A DNA stretch of 64,000 nucleotides from G942493375 sp942493375 (GCA_942493375.1 OW818698.1:4464001-4528000), one strand, 5' to 3'; positions 36,086 through 45,450 are shown, counted from the first letter of the stretch. Numbers and translations are program-made. The notes: generated from the letters alone by a model not told the origin.

Positions 36086-36799
36086 ATGAAATTCCATACC
36101 AATCTTTCCCCAACCGAATGCCTGAAGCGTCTCAAGAAACCAATTGAAAACTCTCCTGATGATATGAAAAAGGCTATTAGGCGCCAATACGGATCTTACT
36201 TTTCGAAAACACCAGATAAATTTGGACGACGCATGGGGAGGTGGGATTTTCAGGTTTATGAGGTGAGTATTTGGTATAGACGTATATACACAGATGTCGA
36301 TACTGACAAATTCGAAGTGTCTGTTGCTAATTGGGACAAACGTAGTGTGCCTGTTGTTAATGGTGACAAACGTAGTGCGCCTGTTGTTAGGTGCGACAAA
36401 CGTAGTAATAGATATAGTAATAGATATGGAAATGGCTCTCAGACCAAATATTCAGGAACAATTGTTGAGAATGAAGATGGTGGCTCAACAGTAGAGTTCC
36501 ACATAACTCGTTGCGAAATGTGCTTCGGGTTATATTTCTTTATTGCTGTTGTGCTTGTAGGCATCATTGTGATCGTAGTGGATGCAATTGTTGAGCATCG
36601 ACCTGATTATTACAGTGGGATTGCAAAAATGGGTTTGATGGACTTGTTTTTGTTGCTAGGTTTGTTTTCACCAGTTTTTATAACTGAAGCGAAGTCGCGA
36701 AGACTGGTAGTTGAGTTTATAAAGGATCTTCTTGAAATAAGCGACATCAATAAGCAGCAAGTAATTGGTAGATTAAGGAAAATGCCGAAGCAAGAATAA
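36086..36799 (+). CDS. Membrane protein with an unrecognised repeated domain (single copy)
   Basis: The 237-residue protein starts MKFHTNLSPTECLKRLKKPIE. The soluble N-terminal part is likely beta-rich and leads to YSGTIVENEDGGSTVEFHI. Two hydrophobic helices (LYFFIAVVLVGIIVIVV and LMDLFLLLGLFSPVFI) come next, and the cytoplasmic tail contains VVEFIKDLLE. The order of beta-rich domain, helix pair and F-(I/L)-K-D-LL tail recurs twice in the next gene. A local tandem repeat (DKRSVPVVNG / DKRSAPVVRC / DKRS) interrupts the soluble part. Function is unknown. AAAAGGA lies five bases before ATG 36086, and the same leader precedes the paralogue. A longer start at 35996 is possible but not conserved. 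Confidence 0.7.
   Translation: MKFHTNLSPTECLKRLKKPIENSPDDMKKAIRRQYGSYFSKTPDKFGRRMGRWDFQVYEVSIWYRRIYTDVDTDKFEVSVANWDKRSVPVVNGDKRSAPVVRCDKRSNRYSNRYGNGSQTKYSGTIVENEDGGSTVEFHITRCEMCFGLYFFIAVVLVGIIVIVVDAIVEHRPDYYSGIAKMGLMDLFLLLGLFSPVFITEAKSRRLVVEFIKDLLEISDINKQQVIGRLRKMPKQE
36334..36401 (+). repeat. 30-bp in-gene tandem repeat
   Basis: Units beginning GACAAACGTAGTG and ending CCTGTTGTTA recur about every 30 bases, 2.3 times, inside the membrane-protein gene. They encode DKRSVPVVNG, DKRSAPVVRC and DKRS. The period keeps the reading frame, so the repeat can expand without disrupting the gene. Confidence 0.75.
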
Positions 36800-36900
36800 T
36801 ACCGTATACCCATGAATTTGATCACCAAACGATTTGTATTCGCATATCATGTTGGATATGATGTCAGTGTTTGGTTCATACATATAGCAAAAGGATTGTC

Positions 36901-38124
36901 ATGAAATTCCATACCAATCTTCCTCGATCCGAGTGCCTGAAGCGACTCCGAAATCCAATTAGTAGTTCTCCTGATGATATTAGGGAGATGATTGGCACGA
37001 AGTATGGTGACTATCTGAATGATTCCCAAGTGGGATACTTAAAAGGTTTCCGTATATGCACTTCTGTTAATAGTAATTATTATGATGTATTTGTCAGGCG
37101 TTGGTGTGAAGGTCATTTTGATGACTCATCCGATAACATCAGAATCAGTTTTGTGGGAAGGATTGAGGAGTCTGGAACTGGTGGCTCAACAGTCGTATGC
37201 TGGCCTCAAGAGAATAAGCAGCTTTCAATGCTGTATCGTTGGGGATGGTTTTTCATTATACCTCCACTTGCTATGATTGGCCAATATACAAAACCAGATT
37301 TTTGGCTTTTTGCATTTGGATGTTTTATTACTATATTTGCATTCTATTTTGCAGGACTGGAACAACGCAAATTGCCATTGGATTTCATTAAGGACCTTCT
37401 TGAAGTCGATAAAATCCCAAACAAAGAAGAATCCAATCATCCAGCACCTACTGCACTTGAGAGTGTTAAAACAGGTGTTTTGCCAAGTAACTGCATTGTT
37501 GCCGGGATGATGGGGATTAAGCAGCTTATAACTGCTGTTCCTGTATCAGAATGCCTTGAACGTATAAATAGCCCTACCGAATTCGATCCAATCCACAAGT
37601 CAAATAGTATCAAGAAAGAGTATAAATCTTATCTTTGGTCAGAAAAGCAGGTTATACGTGGCAAGTGCATAAACACCAAGGTTGATGGCTGCAATTTCGA
37701 GATATTTATTAAAGCCTGGGGTATACGATCTAACTGGAACCATCTTACTGATAAGTGGACATATTACCCACACGAAACAATCCAAGCTCATCTGACTGGA
37801 AGAGTGTATGAAAATGAGAATATAGGTTCGATTGTAAAATACCATTTTCAACTCAGTGACAACGAACTCTCCTACTCAATGATTTATTGTCTGTCACTGA
37901 TAATACTATCCATTTTCTGGTATTGTGACGGATGCCCCAAACCAGTTCTCTGGATTACAACAATAGGTATTATCAGTGTTGTCGCAGTCTACAAGTTATT
38001 GAATAGTCGGAGAGTTCTGTCTCGTTTTCTCAAAGACCTATTGGATGTAAAGGACACCAAAAAATCAAAAAGCCCGCTAATAACGCGACTGAAGAAAAGC
38101 CCCGGAGAAAACAAAGGCAAATAG
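36901..38124 (+). CDS. Membrane protein with two copies of the same unrecognised domain
   Basis: The 407-residue protein is a paralogue of its upstream neighbour, but with the domain doubled. Copy one (1-180) begins MKFHTNLPRSECLKRLRNPI, has FVGRIEESGTGGSTV, two membrane helices, and LDFIKDLLEVD. Copy two (about 205-395) begins IKQLITAVPVSECLERINSPTEF, has LTGRVYENENIGSIVKYHF, two helices, and SRFLKDLLDVKD. The doubling probably arose from in-frame fusion of tandem genes like the one upstream. Four membrane helices and two soluble beta-rich units are expected. I do not recognise the domain. ATG 36901 is supported by the AAAAGGA leader shared with the paralogue. Confidence 0.72.
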   Translation: MKFHTNLPRSECLKRLRNPISSSPDDIREMIGTKYGDYLNDSQVGYLKGFRICTSVNSNYYDVFVRRWCEGHFDDSSDNIRISFVGRIEESGTGGSTVVCWPQENKQLSMLYRWGWFFIIPPLAMIGQYTKPDFWLFAFGCFITIFAFYFAGLEQRKLPLDFIKDLLEVDKIPNKEESNHPAPTALESVKTGVLPSNCIVAGMMGIKQLITAVPVSECLERINSPTEFDPIHKSNSIKKEYKSYLWSEKQVIRGKCINTKVDGCNFEIFIKAWGIRSNWNHLTDKWTYYPHETIQAHLTGRVYENENIGSIVKYHFQLSDNELSYSMIYCLSLIILSIFWYCDGCPKPVLWITTIGIISVVAVYKLLNSRRVLSRFLKDLLDVKDTKKSKSPLITRLKKSPGENKGK

Positions 38125-38200
38125 CATTTCTTGAGGTTGTTGCGTCTGAGAAAGTATACTCAGCACACCGAACGATTGGTATTCTCAGAAGGTGTCAGTG

Positions 38201-41200
38201 ATGAGATCAATGAAGATTGTAATGCAAAGAATAATCCTCATTTTGCTATTCTTGACTCTAGCAAATATAGCTGGGTACGCCAGCATAAATTCTAAATTGG
38301 TGAAAACTCAAATGACAGATAGTAAGCAGTTTGTAGGTTATCCCAGCAGAAAGCCGGATTTGGATGTTTTGCCTGGGTTTGTTGATCCTCCTGTTGGATA
38401 TGGAAATGTGCCTTTTTACTGGTGGGTGGGGGATAAACTTACCAAAGAGAGGCTTATGTGGCAGTTGGAGAAGCTGGCTGGCAGTGGAGTTACAGGGCTG
38501 CAGGTCAATTATGCACATACGGATAAAGGTGGTAACAGCTATGGGTTGACTATGCCCAGTGATCCTCCGCTTTTCAGTGATGAATGGTGGAAACTGTTCA
38601 AATGGTGGGCTGCGGAGTGTAACAAGCGCGGGATATCTGTCAGTTTAAGTGACTACACTCTGGGGATTGTCGGGCAGGGGTTCTGGATGGATGAGATCCT
38701 GGCTGAAAACCCCGAAATGCATGGCAGCGTTCTGGAATGTATACAGCGTGATGTTACTGGTGGAGAAAATCTAGAGATCACACTTCCTGACAATGTCCTG
38801 TGTGCAAAAGCATATTCCTCGAATACGGAAAATGAGACTGATCTTAGTAAAAATATATCAGGTAACACACTTCACTGGCAGGCTCCGGCAGGCAACTGGC
38901 ATGTGGTTGTTGTGTATGTGAAACCTGTAATGGCATCGGTTGATCCGATAAACCCCAGGCTTGGGCCTCTTGTAATTGAAAAGTTCTTTGACAGGTTCGA
39001 GAAAGCGCTGCCTGGTGAAGCTGGAAAAGGGTTGAATTTCTTCTTCTCTGATGAGCTTACATTTGGAGTTGGGGGTAAGCTCTGGAGTAAGAGTTTTGCT
39101 GATGAATTTAAAGCTAGAAAAGGTTATGATATTCTCCCTTTGCTTCCTGCTCTGTTTACTTATACCGGGGATCAGACTCCTAAAGTCAGGCTGGACTACT
39201 ATGATCTGGTTGTGACTCTATCTGAGGAATCCTACTTTATCCCGGTCTACAACTGGCATGCTGACAGGGGAATGATTTATGGCTGTGACCATGGTGGACG
39301 CGGGACCGATGTTGTTGAGTTCGGTGACTACTTCAGGACTCAGCGCTGGATGACCGGCCCCGGCTGCGATTCTCCTGCACTCAGTTCGAATGTTGTAAAG
39401 AACAAAGTGGCAGCATCTATCGCACACCTGTATGAACGCCCGAGGGTCTGGCTGGAGGGGTTCCACAGCAGCGGTTGGGGGACCAGCACCGAGAATATAT
39501 CAAAATGTCTGGCTGAAAACTATGTGATGGGCCACAACCTGCTTTCATTGCACGGGCTTTACTACACAACCCACGGCGGCTGGTGGGAATGGGCACCTCC
39601 CTGTAACCATTTCCGAATGCCCTACTGGCAACATATGAAAGAGTTCGGAAAATTCAACCAGCGGCTAAGCTATCTGATGAGTCAGGGAGTGCACCGCTGC
39701 GATGTTGCTATTCTTTATCCTGTAGCTTCAATGGAAACTGGCGAAGACGGCAGGAAGTCCGTGGAGTGTGCATTTAGACTTGGAGAACAGCTTTTTGACC
39801 ACGGGATAGATTTTGATTATATGGACTTCCAGTCCCTTGAGCGCGCTGATTTTAAAGATGGAGAGATTCAGGTATCGGGAGAAGCATATCAGGTGCTGGT
39901 ACTGCCTGCAATGAAAACAGTCCGGTACTCAACACTGGTTAAGGCCCTGGAGTTTATCAAGGCAGGCGGAACTGTTATCTCAATCGGAGCACTTCCCGAA
40001 GCCAGTGAAAAATCCGGTAGAAATGATGCTGAACTGTCAGCACTGGTCAAAGAGATATTCGCAGCGGATAAGGGGAAATTCGTTAAGGACAATAACCAGG
40101 CTGAAGAAACAATAAAGAGCCTGGTCAAAAGGGACTTTATATCTCCTGTGAACTGCAAGGTCAACCACCGTAAGATAGGACCGCGAGATGTCTATATGAT
40201 TACGGATGCTCCGGTTGGCACAGTGTGTTCATTCAGGTCAAAAGGCAAAATCGAACTCTGGGACCCCTGGACTGGTAAATCTACAAAACTAGCTGCTATA
40301 TCTGTAAAGGATGAATGGACTACTCTGGCCATACCTGCCGGGAGTGATGAATGCAAGCTGATTGTATTCAGTCCTGGAAAATGTGATATCAGCGATACTG
40401 TGAAATCCGCTCCCACCAGCAAGACTATTGAGCTAAATGGTGAGTGGGAGTTCAAGCTGGTTCCTACAATGGACAACCGCTGGGGAGATTTCCGACTGCC
40501 GGAAAATAATGGAATGATAGGAGCGGAAGCCCGCCGGTTTGCCTATTGCCTGGAAACAGGACCTGACTCAAACAGGCAGCTTCCAGAATATGATGATTCA
40601 AGCTGGAAGAAAGTTACCTGCGGTTTTGGCCCGGAGTTCCTGAAGCTGGGGCCTTTCCCTGCTGGGGCAGATACATCAGCATTGGAAAATCAACTGGCAT
40701 CCTGCAAAGCTGATCCTTCCCAGATGGTAATTGACGGGAAAGAATACAAATGGCAGGAGTATGGATACAGTCTGAGAGAAGGAGTCGAGGGTGACCCGGG
40801 GCATGAGGGTTATCACGGTCTGAAGGAATCTGTCAGCGATGACTTCATAGCATTAGGGACAAGAAAAGATACCTGGACTGACACTTACTATGTGAAAGAA
40901 TCGGATGATGCAGGCTGCTATTACCTTTGGACAACAGTTATATCTCCAGAAAATGCAGAAGCAGAGATTATTTCAGGGGGTATTACACCATCTGCTGTCT
41001 GGATAAATGGGAAGAAAACAGATGCAAAATCAATAAACTTGAGTGCTGGTTCTAATGTATTACTGTTGCGCTATGACGAAATTGGCAGGGGACATTTTGT
41101 TCTAAGAGCCAAAGGCGCTCCTGCGGCTGTTAAATATCCACTTTCAATGAACTGGTACCAGATGCCTGGAGTCCTGAAATATGATCCCTATCCTGCTGAA

Positions 41201-41815
41201 TCTGCAGGCTGGTATAGATTTACTTCACCTCCCGGATTGAAGAGGATGTCTTTAAAGGTTTTTGGAGAATTGCAGGTCTGGGCTGATGGCATTCAGTTGA
41301 AAACAAAGAGAGTCCGCAGCTGTTATGATGGATCGGTTGAATATAAGGTTACAATCCCTGATCCCAATAAGCATGCTGCTAAGGTAGCAATCAGGATTCA
41401 GAATAAACCGGGATATTATGCAGGAACAGCGATACCTGAGCCTGTTACTCTTGAGTGTGGAACAGGATTGATCTCTGTAGGTGACTGGTCACAGATGGGA
41501 GTCCTTGAGCAATACTCCGGAGGAGTAAGGTATCGCAAGGAGTTTGAATTATCCGATGAATCAAGCAGAGTAGTCCTCGATCTTGGCAGAGTAGTCTCTT
41601 CAGCTGAAGTCCGGGTGAATGGGAAAAAAGCTGGAGTCCGGCTGACTTCCCCCTGGAAATTCGATATAACTAAATATATCAAGCCAGGCAAAAACACTCT
41701 GGAAGTGCTGGTGTACAACACTCTGTCCAACCACTATACAACGATTCCCACCAGGTATAGAGGTGACTTGACATCAGGATTACTGGGGCCGGTAAGTATA
41801 GAGATTATGAAATAA
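38201..41815 (+). CDS. Secreted GH106-like glycosidase (alpha-L-rhamnosidase family)
   Basis: This 1204-residue protein begins with a signal sequence (IILILLFLTLANIAGYA). The GH106 pattern starts at about residue 60, where PPVGYGNVPFYWWVGDKLTKE is the family's opening motif. GVTGLQVNYAHT, FFFSDELTFG, VWLEGFHSSGWG and GLYYTTHGGWWEWAPP follow in the barrel. Galactose-binding-like beta sandwiches fill the second half. The last, with GVRYRKEFEL, VRVNGKKAGVR and FDITKYIKPGKNTLEVLVYN, is the usual C-terminal domain. Family enzymes remove alpha-L-rhamnose from pectin and similar glycans. Glu/Asp in SDEL and WLEG are candidate catalytic residues. AGAAGG lies eight bases before ATG 38201. It appears to be transcribed alone and is followed by a repeat-rich gap. 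Confidence 0.83.
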   Translation: MRSMKIVMQRIILILLFLTLANIAGYASINSKLVKTQMTDSKQFVGYPSRKPDLDVLPGFVDPPVGYGNVPFYWWVGDKLTKERLMWQLEKLAGSGVTGLQVNYAHTDKGGNSYGLTMPSDPPLFSDEWWKLFKWWAAECNKRGISVSLSDYTLGIVGQGFWMDEILAENPEMHGSVLECIQRDVTGGENLEITLPDNVLCAKAYSSNTENETDLSKNISGNTLHWQAPAGNWHVVVVYVKPVMASVDPINPRLGPLVIEKFFDRFEKALPGEAGKGLNFFFSDELTFGVGGKLWSKSFADEFKARKGYDILPLLPALFTYTGDQTPKVRLDYYDLVVTLSEESYFIPVYNWHADRGMIYGCDHGGRGTDVVEFGDYFRTQRWMTGPGCDSPALSSNVVKNKVAASIAHLYERPRVWLEGFHSSGWGTSTENISKCLAENYVMGHNLLSLHGLYYTTHGGWWEWAPPCNHFRMPYWQHMKEFGKFNQRLSYLMSQGVHRCDVAILYPVASMETGEDGRKSVECAFRLGEQLFDHGIDFDYMDFQSLERADFKDGEIQVSGEAYQVLVLPAMKTVRYSTLVKALEFIKAGGTVISIGALPEASEKSGRNDAELSALVKEIFAADKGKFVKDNNQAEETIKSLVKRDFISPVNCKVNHRKIGPRDVYMITDAPVGTVCSFRSKGKIELWDPWTGKSTKLAAISVKDEWTTLAIPAGSDECKLIVFSPGKCDISDTVKSAPTSKTIELNGEWEFKLVPTMDNRWGDFRLPENNGMIGAEARRFAYCLETGPDSNRQLPEYDDSSWKKVTCGFGPEFLKLGPFPAGADTSALENQLASCKADPSQMVIDGKEYKWQEYGYSLREGVEGDPGHEGYHGLKESVSDDFIALGTRKDTWTDTYYVKESDDAGCYYLWTTVISPENAEAEIISGGITPSAVWINGKKTDAKSINLSAGSNVLLLRYDEIGRGHFVLRAKGAPAAVKYPLSMNWYQMPGVLKYDPYPAESAGWYRFTSPPGLKRMSLKVFGELQVWADGIQLKTKRVRSCYDGSVEYKVTIPDPNKHAAKVAIRIQNKPGYYAGTAIPEPVTLECGTGLISVGDWSQMGVLEQYSGGVRYRKEFELSDESSRVVLDLGRVVSSAEVRVNGKKAGVRLTSPWKFDITKYIKPGKNTLEVLVYNTLSNHYTTIPTRYRGDLTSGLLGPVSIEIMK

Positions 41816-41874
41816 CCGCGAATAACGCAAAAATACGCGAAAAGGGAATGCATCGGTATCAGAGTTTCTGGAAT

Positions 41875-42128
41875 TTGTCATCCTTCGTTCTTCCCAAGAA
41901 ACCCGGGGACGGCAGGCTAGAAGCTCGCACCACAATTCAACTTGCGAAGACTAATACAGGTTTCTATTTGAAATAATTGGGCACCCCAACTTGGGGCTCC
42001 TAAGAAACCATATGGTTAGGACGGCATTTTAAGCTGTTAAAACCAGTCTGAGTTTCTAATCGAAATAAGTTGGCACCCCCAACTTGGGGGCTCAGGATGA
42101 CATTGTTTCAATATTATTGAACTGTTAA
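41875..42128. repeat. Family-1 repeat, two partial units back to back
   Basis: Two segments match the 14957 copy: 41875-42000 (GTCATCCTTCG, GACGGCAGGCTAGAAGC, GACTAATACAGGTTTC, GGGCACCCCAACTTGGGGCTC) and 42045-42128 (TTTCTAATCGAAATAAGTTGG, GGGGGCTCAGGATGACA, ending TTGAACTGTTAA). Together with a short CCGCGAATAACGCAAAAATA motif at 41814-41833 they fill the 354-base gap at 41816-42169. No gene is visible there. Confidence 0.75.
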
Positions 42129-42169
42129 CGGGCAGCAGGGAGTCTATCTGCTGCCCGTTCGAAATCAAT

Positions 42170-42853
42170 TTATGGATTATATGCAGGATTTGTGCTGATA
42201 CCCATCTGAGGCCAGTCGGGTACATTGGTAGGCATGGTTGTGTTGTTATACCACTTAACATGACCATCGCAGAAACCGATAGTTCCACCACCAGCGTGAG
42301 GAGCAGGCCGACAGCGATCTCCCTGGAAACCTGTATGTGCCATAGTTCGATATTCACCCGGGGCATCCGTTAGTTCAAGGAACTGCACAACAGCTGCAGG
42401 CGCTACAATCTGGGCTACCATAGTACCTGGTTGAGCAGGAAGCGGTCTGATGTTTCCCCAAACTCCATACTGCCAGGCGGCTCCCCATTTTATACATGGA
42501 GCCATATGCTGCTTGGTGCTCACACACATGAGGACGTTGGAACTTTTCAGATAAGCCATCAAAGGGAACAGGTTGCCATAGGTTGTCCATTCTGTGCCTG
42601 GATGGCCTGATGCTGGAATTACTCCTGCAGCTACTGCCTGGTCGGGACAGCAAAAGGACAACGGGAACATCTCATCATAGTCCTGAACGTACTGCATAAC
42701 TGCAGTACTAAGCTGTTTAACGTTGTTTATGCAAGTTGCCTGTCTAGCCTTATCCCGAGCTTTCGCAAATACCGGGAACAGGATCGCTGCCAGTATTGCG
42801 ATAATCGCTATGACTACTAATAATTCGATTAACGTGAAACCCTTCTTGTTCAT
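42170..42853 (-). CDS. Type IV pilin-like/type II secretion pseudopilin
   Basis: The 227-residue protein has a short basic leader, MNKKG, cleaved before FTLIELLVVIAIIAILAAI, with Glu at +5 for pseudopilus assembly. FPVFAKARDKARQATCINNV follows, and the C-terminal part has HAGGGTIGFCDGHVKWY, the H-x-DGHV-type box of many single-gene pseudopilins in Armatimonadota and Planctomycetes. A prepilin peptidase should process it and export it through a type II/IV apparatus that is not encoded here. These proteins are often found in large numbers per genome, and their individual roles are unknown. GAGGAGG lies upstream of the ATG. Confidence 0.92.
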   Translation of the reverse strand: MNKKGFTLIELLVVIAIIAILAAILFPVFAKARDKARQATCINNVKQLSTAVMQYVQDYDEMFPLSFCCPDQAVAAGVIPASGHPGTEWTTYGNLFPLMAYLKSSNVLMCVSTKQHMAPCIKWGAAWQYGVWGNIRPLPAQPGTMVAQIVAPAAVVQFLELTDAPGEYRTMAHTGFQGDRCRPAPHAGGGTIGFCDGHVKWYNNTTMPTNVPDWPQMGISTNPAYNP

Positions 42854-42941
42854 TTGTGATTCATCCTCCTCAATGCAGGCGTCGAATGTTGGACTTTTCG
42901 ATCCTTTACGTTTCTAACGATTACAATTCAAAGTGCACTAT

Positions 42942-43015
42942 CCCGCATTATTCATGACTGACTCAGCTTTTGCCCCTACTGCCGGGCAAATGCGAAGCTT
43001 CGTGAATAAAACGGG
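42942..43015. repeat. Family-2 palindromic repeat, copy 3
   Basis: The left end CCCGCATTATTCA matches copy 1 exactly. The right end TGAATAAAACGGG carries two changes. The interior TCAGCTTTTGCCCCTACTGCC and GCGAAGCTTCGTGAATAA is clearly related to copy 1. It lies between the LacI gene and the pseudopilin gene. Confidence 0.8.
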
Positions 43016-43045
43016 TTATATGACACTCAATACCGGTTATTCTGC

Positions 43046-44035
43046 TTACATCTCACCTCCCTGTTTGTCACCGGTGGATTCCCGGAGCACTAATCTCGCA
43101 TCCAAATTAATAACATTCAATGGACTCTCGGGATTCTTCATCCTGTCCTTGAGCATTTCCCAGGCTTTAACACATGCTTGCTCAATAGGAATAGCTATTG
43201 TACTCAGCCTTGGTTCCAGATACTCACCATCCGGGATACCATCGCATCCCGCAACCCACACATCCTCAGGAATTCGCAATCCTATATCCCTGAGTCCGCG
43301 CATCACACCAAATGCCAGATCATCATTTGTAGTCACAATAGCATCCGGATATGCAGGTTGTGAAAACCTGCTTGCTACCATCTTACGAGCTGATTCCCGG
43401 TCATATGTCTCACAGCAGATCACTTCCGGTTGTAAACCTGCTTCAGTCATTACGTTTATATATGCATTCAAGCGAGGTTCATTATCTATAGCCATATCCT
43501 GCGATGTAAGGAATCCGACTCGTTTTCGGCCTGATGCTATAAGGTGTTGCATCATTTTTTTTGCCGGCTGGTATAGATCAATAACAACGGTATCCGAACC
43601 TTTGATTTCCATCCAGTCTACATTGACTGTCGGAACATTCGGAGCTATACCGTGTTCCTGTTTGTAATCGGCTATAGTCTTTATATAGAAACTCACTGCG
43701 CCGTCAACCGGCCATCCCTGCCAGCCTCCGATAGCGACGCGGTCTGTGAGAAGCCCGTATCCTTCGCGCCGAATTGTCTCATGCATACACTGAGCGATCC
43801 AGACAAATATTGGACCGTATACCTGCGGCAAGAGCAAGGCGATTGTGTGGGTTTGACCACTGGATAGTGCGCTGGCGAATCTATTGGGAACATATCCCAG
43901 CTCCCGTGCTGTCTCCAAGACTAGATTTCTTGTTGTCTCGCTGATAAAATCTTGTCCCTTCCCTCTGAGTACCCGCGAAACCGTAGATGCAGACAACCCT
44001 AATCTCTCCGCAATGTCTTTGCTTGTAACGGCCAT
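43046..44035 (-). CDS. LacI-family transcriptional regulator
   Basis: The 329-residue protein starts MAVTSKDIAERLGLSASTVSRVLRG, a standard LacI helix-turn-helix with hinge. The periplasmic-binding-protein-like sensor follows, with HTIALLLPQVYGPIF, AIVTTNDDLAFGVMRGL, VWVAGCDGIPDGEYLEPRLSTIAIP and a final RLVLRESTG. It should bind a sugar and control nearby glycan genes. ATG 44035 begins exactly at the conserved HTH; an upstream in-frame start at 44059 would place coding sequence over the operator-like repeats. It is divergent from a sialidase gene, the most likely target, and three 14-bp repeats lie between the two. Confidence 0.92.
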   Translation of the reverse strand: MAVTSKDIAERLGLSASTVSRVLRGKGQDFISETTRNLVLETARELGYVPNRFASALSSGQTHTIALLLPQVYGPIFVWIAQCMHETIRREGYGLLTDRVAIGGWQGWPVDGAVSFYIKTIADYKQEHGIAPNVPTVNVDWMEIKGSDTVVIDLYQPAKKMMQHLIASGRKRVGFLTSQDMAIDNEPRLNAYINVMTEAGLQPEVICCETYDRESARKMVASRFSQPAYPDAIVTTNDDLAFGVMRGLRDIGLRIPEDVWVAGCDGIPDGEYLEPRLSTIAIPIEQACVKAWEMLKDRMKNPESPLNVINLDARLVLRESTGDKQGGEM

Positions 44036-44057
44036 TGTGTTATAATACCTCAATGCC

Positions 44058-44099
44058 AACGTGTGCAGTACAACGCGTGCACGTCAACGTATGCAGTAT
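44058..44099. promoter_or_regulatory. Triple 14-bp operator-like direct repeat between lacI-type and sialidase genes
   Basis: Three abutting 14-base units start at 44058, 44072 and 44086: CAACGTGTGCAGTA, CAACGCGTGCACGT and CAACGTATGCAGTA. On the other strand each reads TGCAnnCGTTG, close to the LacI-family operator half-site pattern with a central CG. The array lies 23 bases from the regulator start and about 47 bases before the sialidase start, so it could control both. Confidence 0.7.
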
Positions 44100-44145
44100 A
44101 CCCCACGATTTTCTGATTGTCAATTAATAACAGGAGAATTCCTAT

Positions 44146-45441
44146 ATGAACAGTAATAAGTGGTCAATAATAACTTGTCTGGAGAAGATGAATATGATGT
44201 TAATTACAATGCTATTCTGCTTCACCCTACTGCTGAGTGGTGCAATTCTGGGTAATACTGCCGAACAACCATCCGTTTCAGTAAAAGTTATGCCGGATGG
44301 TGAATCAATAACCAAACCTGATTACTGCCGGGGAACTATAGTAGGACCAGGAATCAATCAGCCAGATCCATTTCCCGGCTACACAGGATTTGTAGGATGG
44401 GAATCTCCCATACTACTGAAAAACGGAGATATGCTGGTCGGTTTCAGTGCAGGATACTGGCACTTTTCTCCTCCCACAGCAGGTCTTGATCGTTCCAAGC
44501 CGAATGAGTACACAGGTTCAGGGATGCCTGATGTTGATGCTCCCAGAGGCGGCAGGGCAATGATAACCAGGTCATCCGATGGTGGTAAAACCTGGAGCAA
44601 GCCTGTTACCCTTGTTGATACTGACTGGGATGACCGGCATCCGAGTTTTCTGGAACTGCCCAGTGGAGTGATTCTCTGCACATTCTTCAAAGGTTGTCTC
44701 GGTAGCTATAAGACTGACAAAAATGTTGGTTTCCATACGATGATAACCAGGTCAACTGATGGCGGTCGCACGTGGGAGGCGCCCAGGCAGGTTGCATCCC
44801 CATTTGTTGCAGATGAAACAGATGGTCCGATGGTTTTGGCGAAAGATGGATCTGTCTATATGGCTATCGACGGTGACGCCAACGATGGCACTCCCTGGCA
44901 CATTGGCATACTAAGATCAACCGATGAAGGCAAGAGCTGGAAACTGCTATCGAAAGTCAAAAAAGACTATGATATGTATGAACCCAGCATAGCGGAACTG
45001 CCTGACGGGTCCATGATACTAATCACTAGACCGGAAGCCGATCTTTACTGGTCATATGATAAAGGCAAGACCTGGACAAAACCTGTTTCCATCGGTATGA
45101 GACTATTCGCTCCATCGCTGATAGTGTTGAAAGATGGAACACTGTTGTGTCTGCATGGTTCGTATGGCGCTGGAGGACTGCGTGCAATATTCAGCACCGA
45201 TGGCGGGCATACATGGGTCACCCCGAACGAAAAATATGGTTTCCTAGTAGACAACACATACGGATACGGTAAGGGTGTGCAGCTTGCTGAAGGTTCAGTA
45301 TTTATGTGTTACCTGAGCTCCGGAGGCCACACCGCCGAAGCAGCAGCAAACAACGCAGTCTACTCGATGAGACTCAGAATACGAAGCGACCACTCCGGAA
45401 TAGACCTGTTACCAGCCCCCAATAAAGTGGTTGGGAAATAG
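44146..45441 (+). CDS. Secreted sialidase-family (BNR/Asp-box) protein
   Basis: The 431-residue protein has an N-terminal hydrophobic segment (MMLITMLFCFTLLLSGAILG) preceded by a longish basic-polar stretch, and is expected to be exported. Five Asp-box-type repeats mark a six-bladed propeller: RSSDGGKTWSKP, RSTDGGRTWEAP, RSTDEGKSWKLL, SYDKGKTWTKP and STDGGHTWVTP. GRAMITRSSDGG and the conserved HPSFLELPSG lines fit the exo-sialidase superfamily. The true substrate may be sialic acid or another terminal sugar acid. AGGAGA lies about nine bases upstream of the ATG. It probably answers to the divergent LacI-type regulator. Confidence 0.85.
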   Translation: MNSNKWSIITCLEKMNMMLITMLFCFTLLLSGAILGNTAEQPSVSVKVMPDGESITKPDYCRGTIVGPGINQPDPFPGYTGFVGWESPILLKNGDMLVGFSAGYWHFSPPTAGLDRSKPNEYTGSGMPDVDAPRGGRAMITRSSDGGKTWSKPVTLVDTDWDDRHPSFLELPSGVILCTFFKGCLGSYKTDKNVGFHTMITRSTDGGRTWEAPRQVASPFVADETDGPMVLAKDGSVYMAIDGDANDGTPWHIGILRSTDEGKSWKLLSKVKKDYDMYEPSIAELPDGSMILITRPEADLYWSYDKGKTWTKPVSIGMRLFAPSLIVLKDGTLLCLHGSYGAGGLRAIFSTDGGHTWVTPNEKYGFLVDNTYGYGKGVQLAEGSVFMCYLSSGGHTAEAAANNAVYSMRLRIRSDHSGIDLLPAPNKVVGK

Positions 45442-45450
45442 GGTTGTACT

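Noticed and set aside
42933..43667. A 244-codon plus-strand open frame opposite the LacI gene
   Set aside because: It lies antisense to a clear LacI-family gene, starts in a palindromic repeat, and its translation is low in recognisable motifs. It is a shadow frame.
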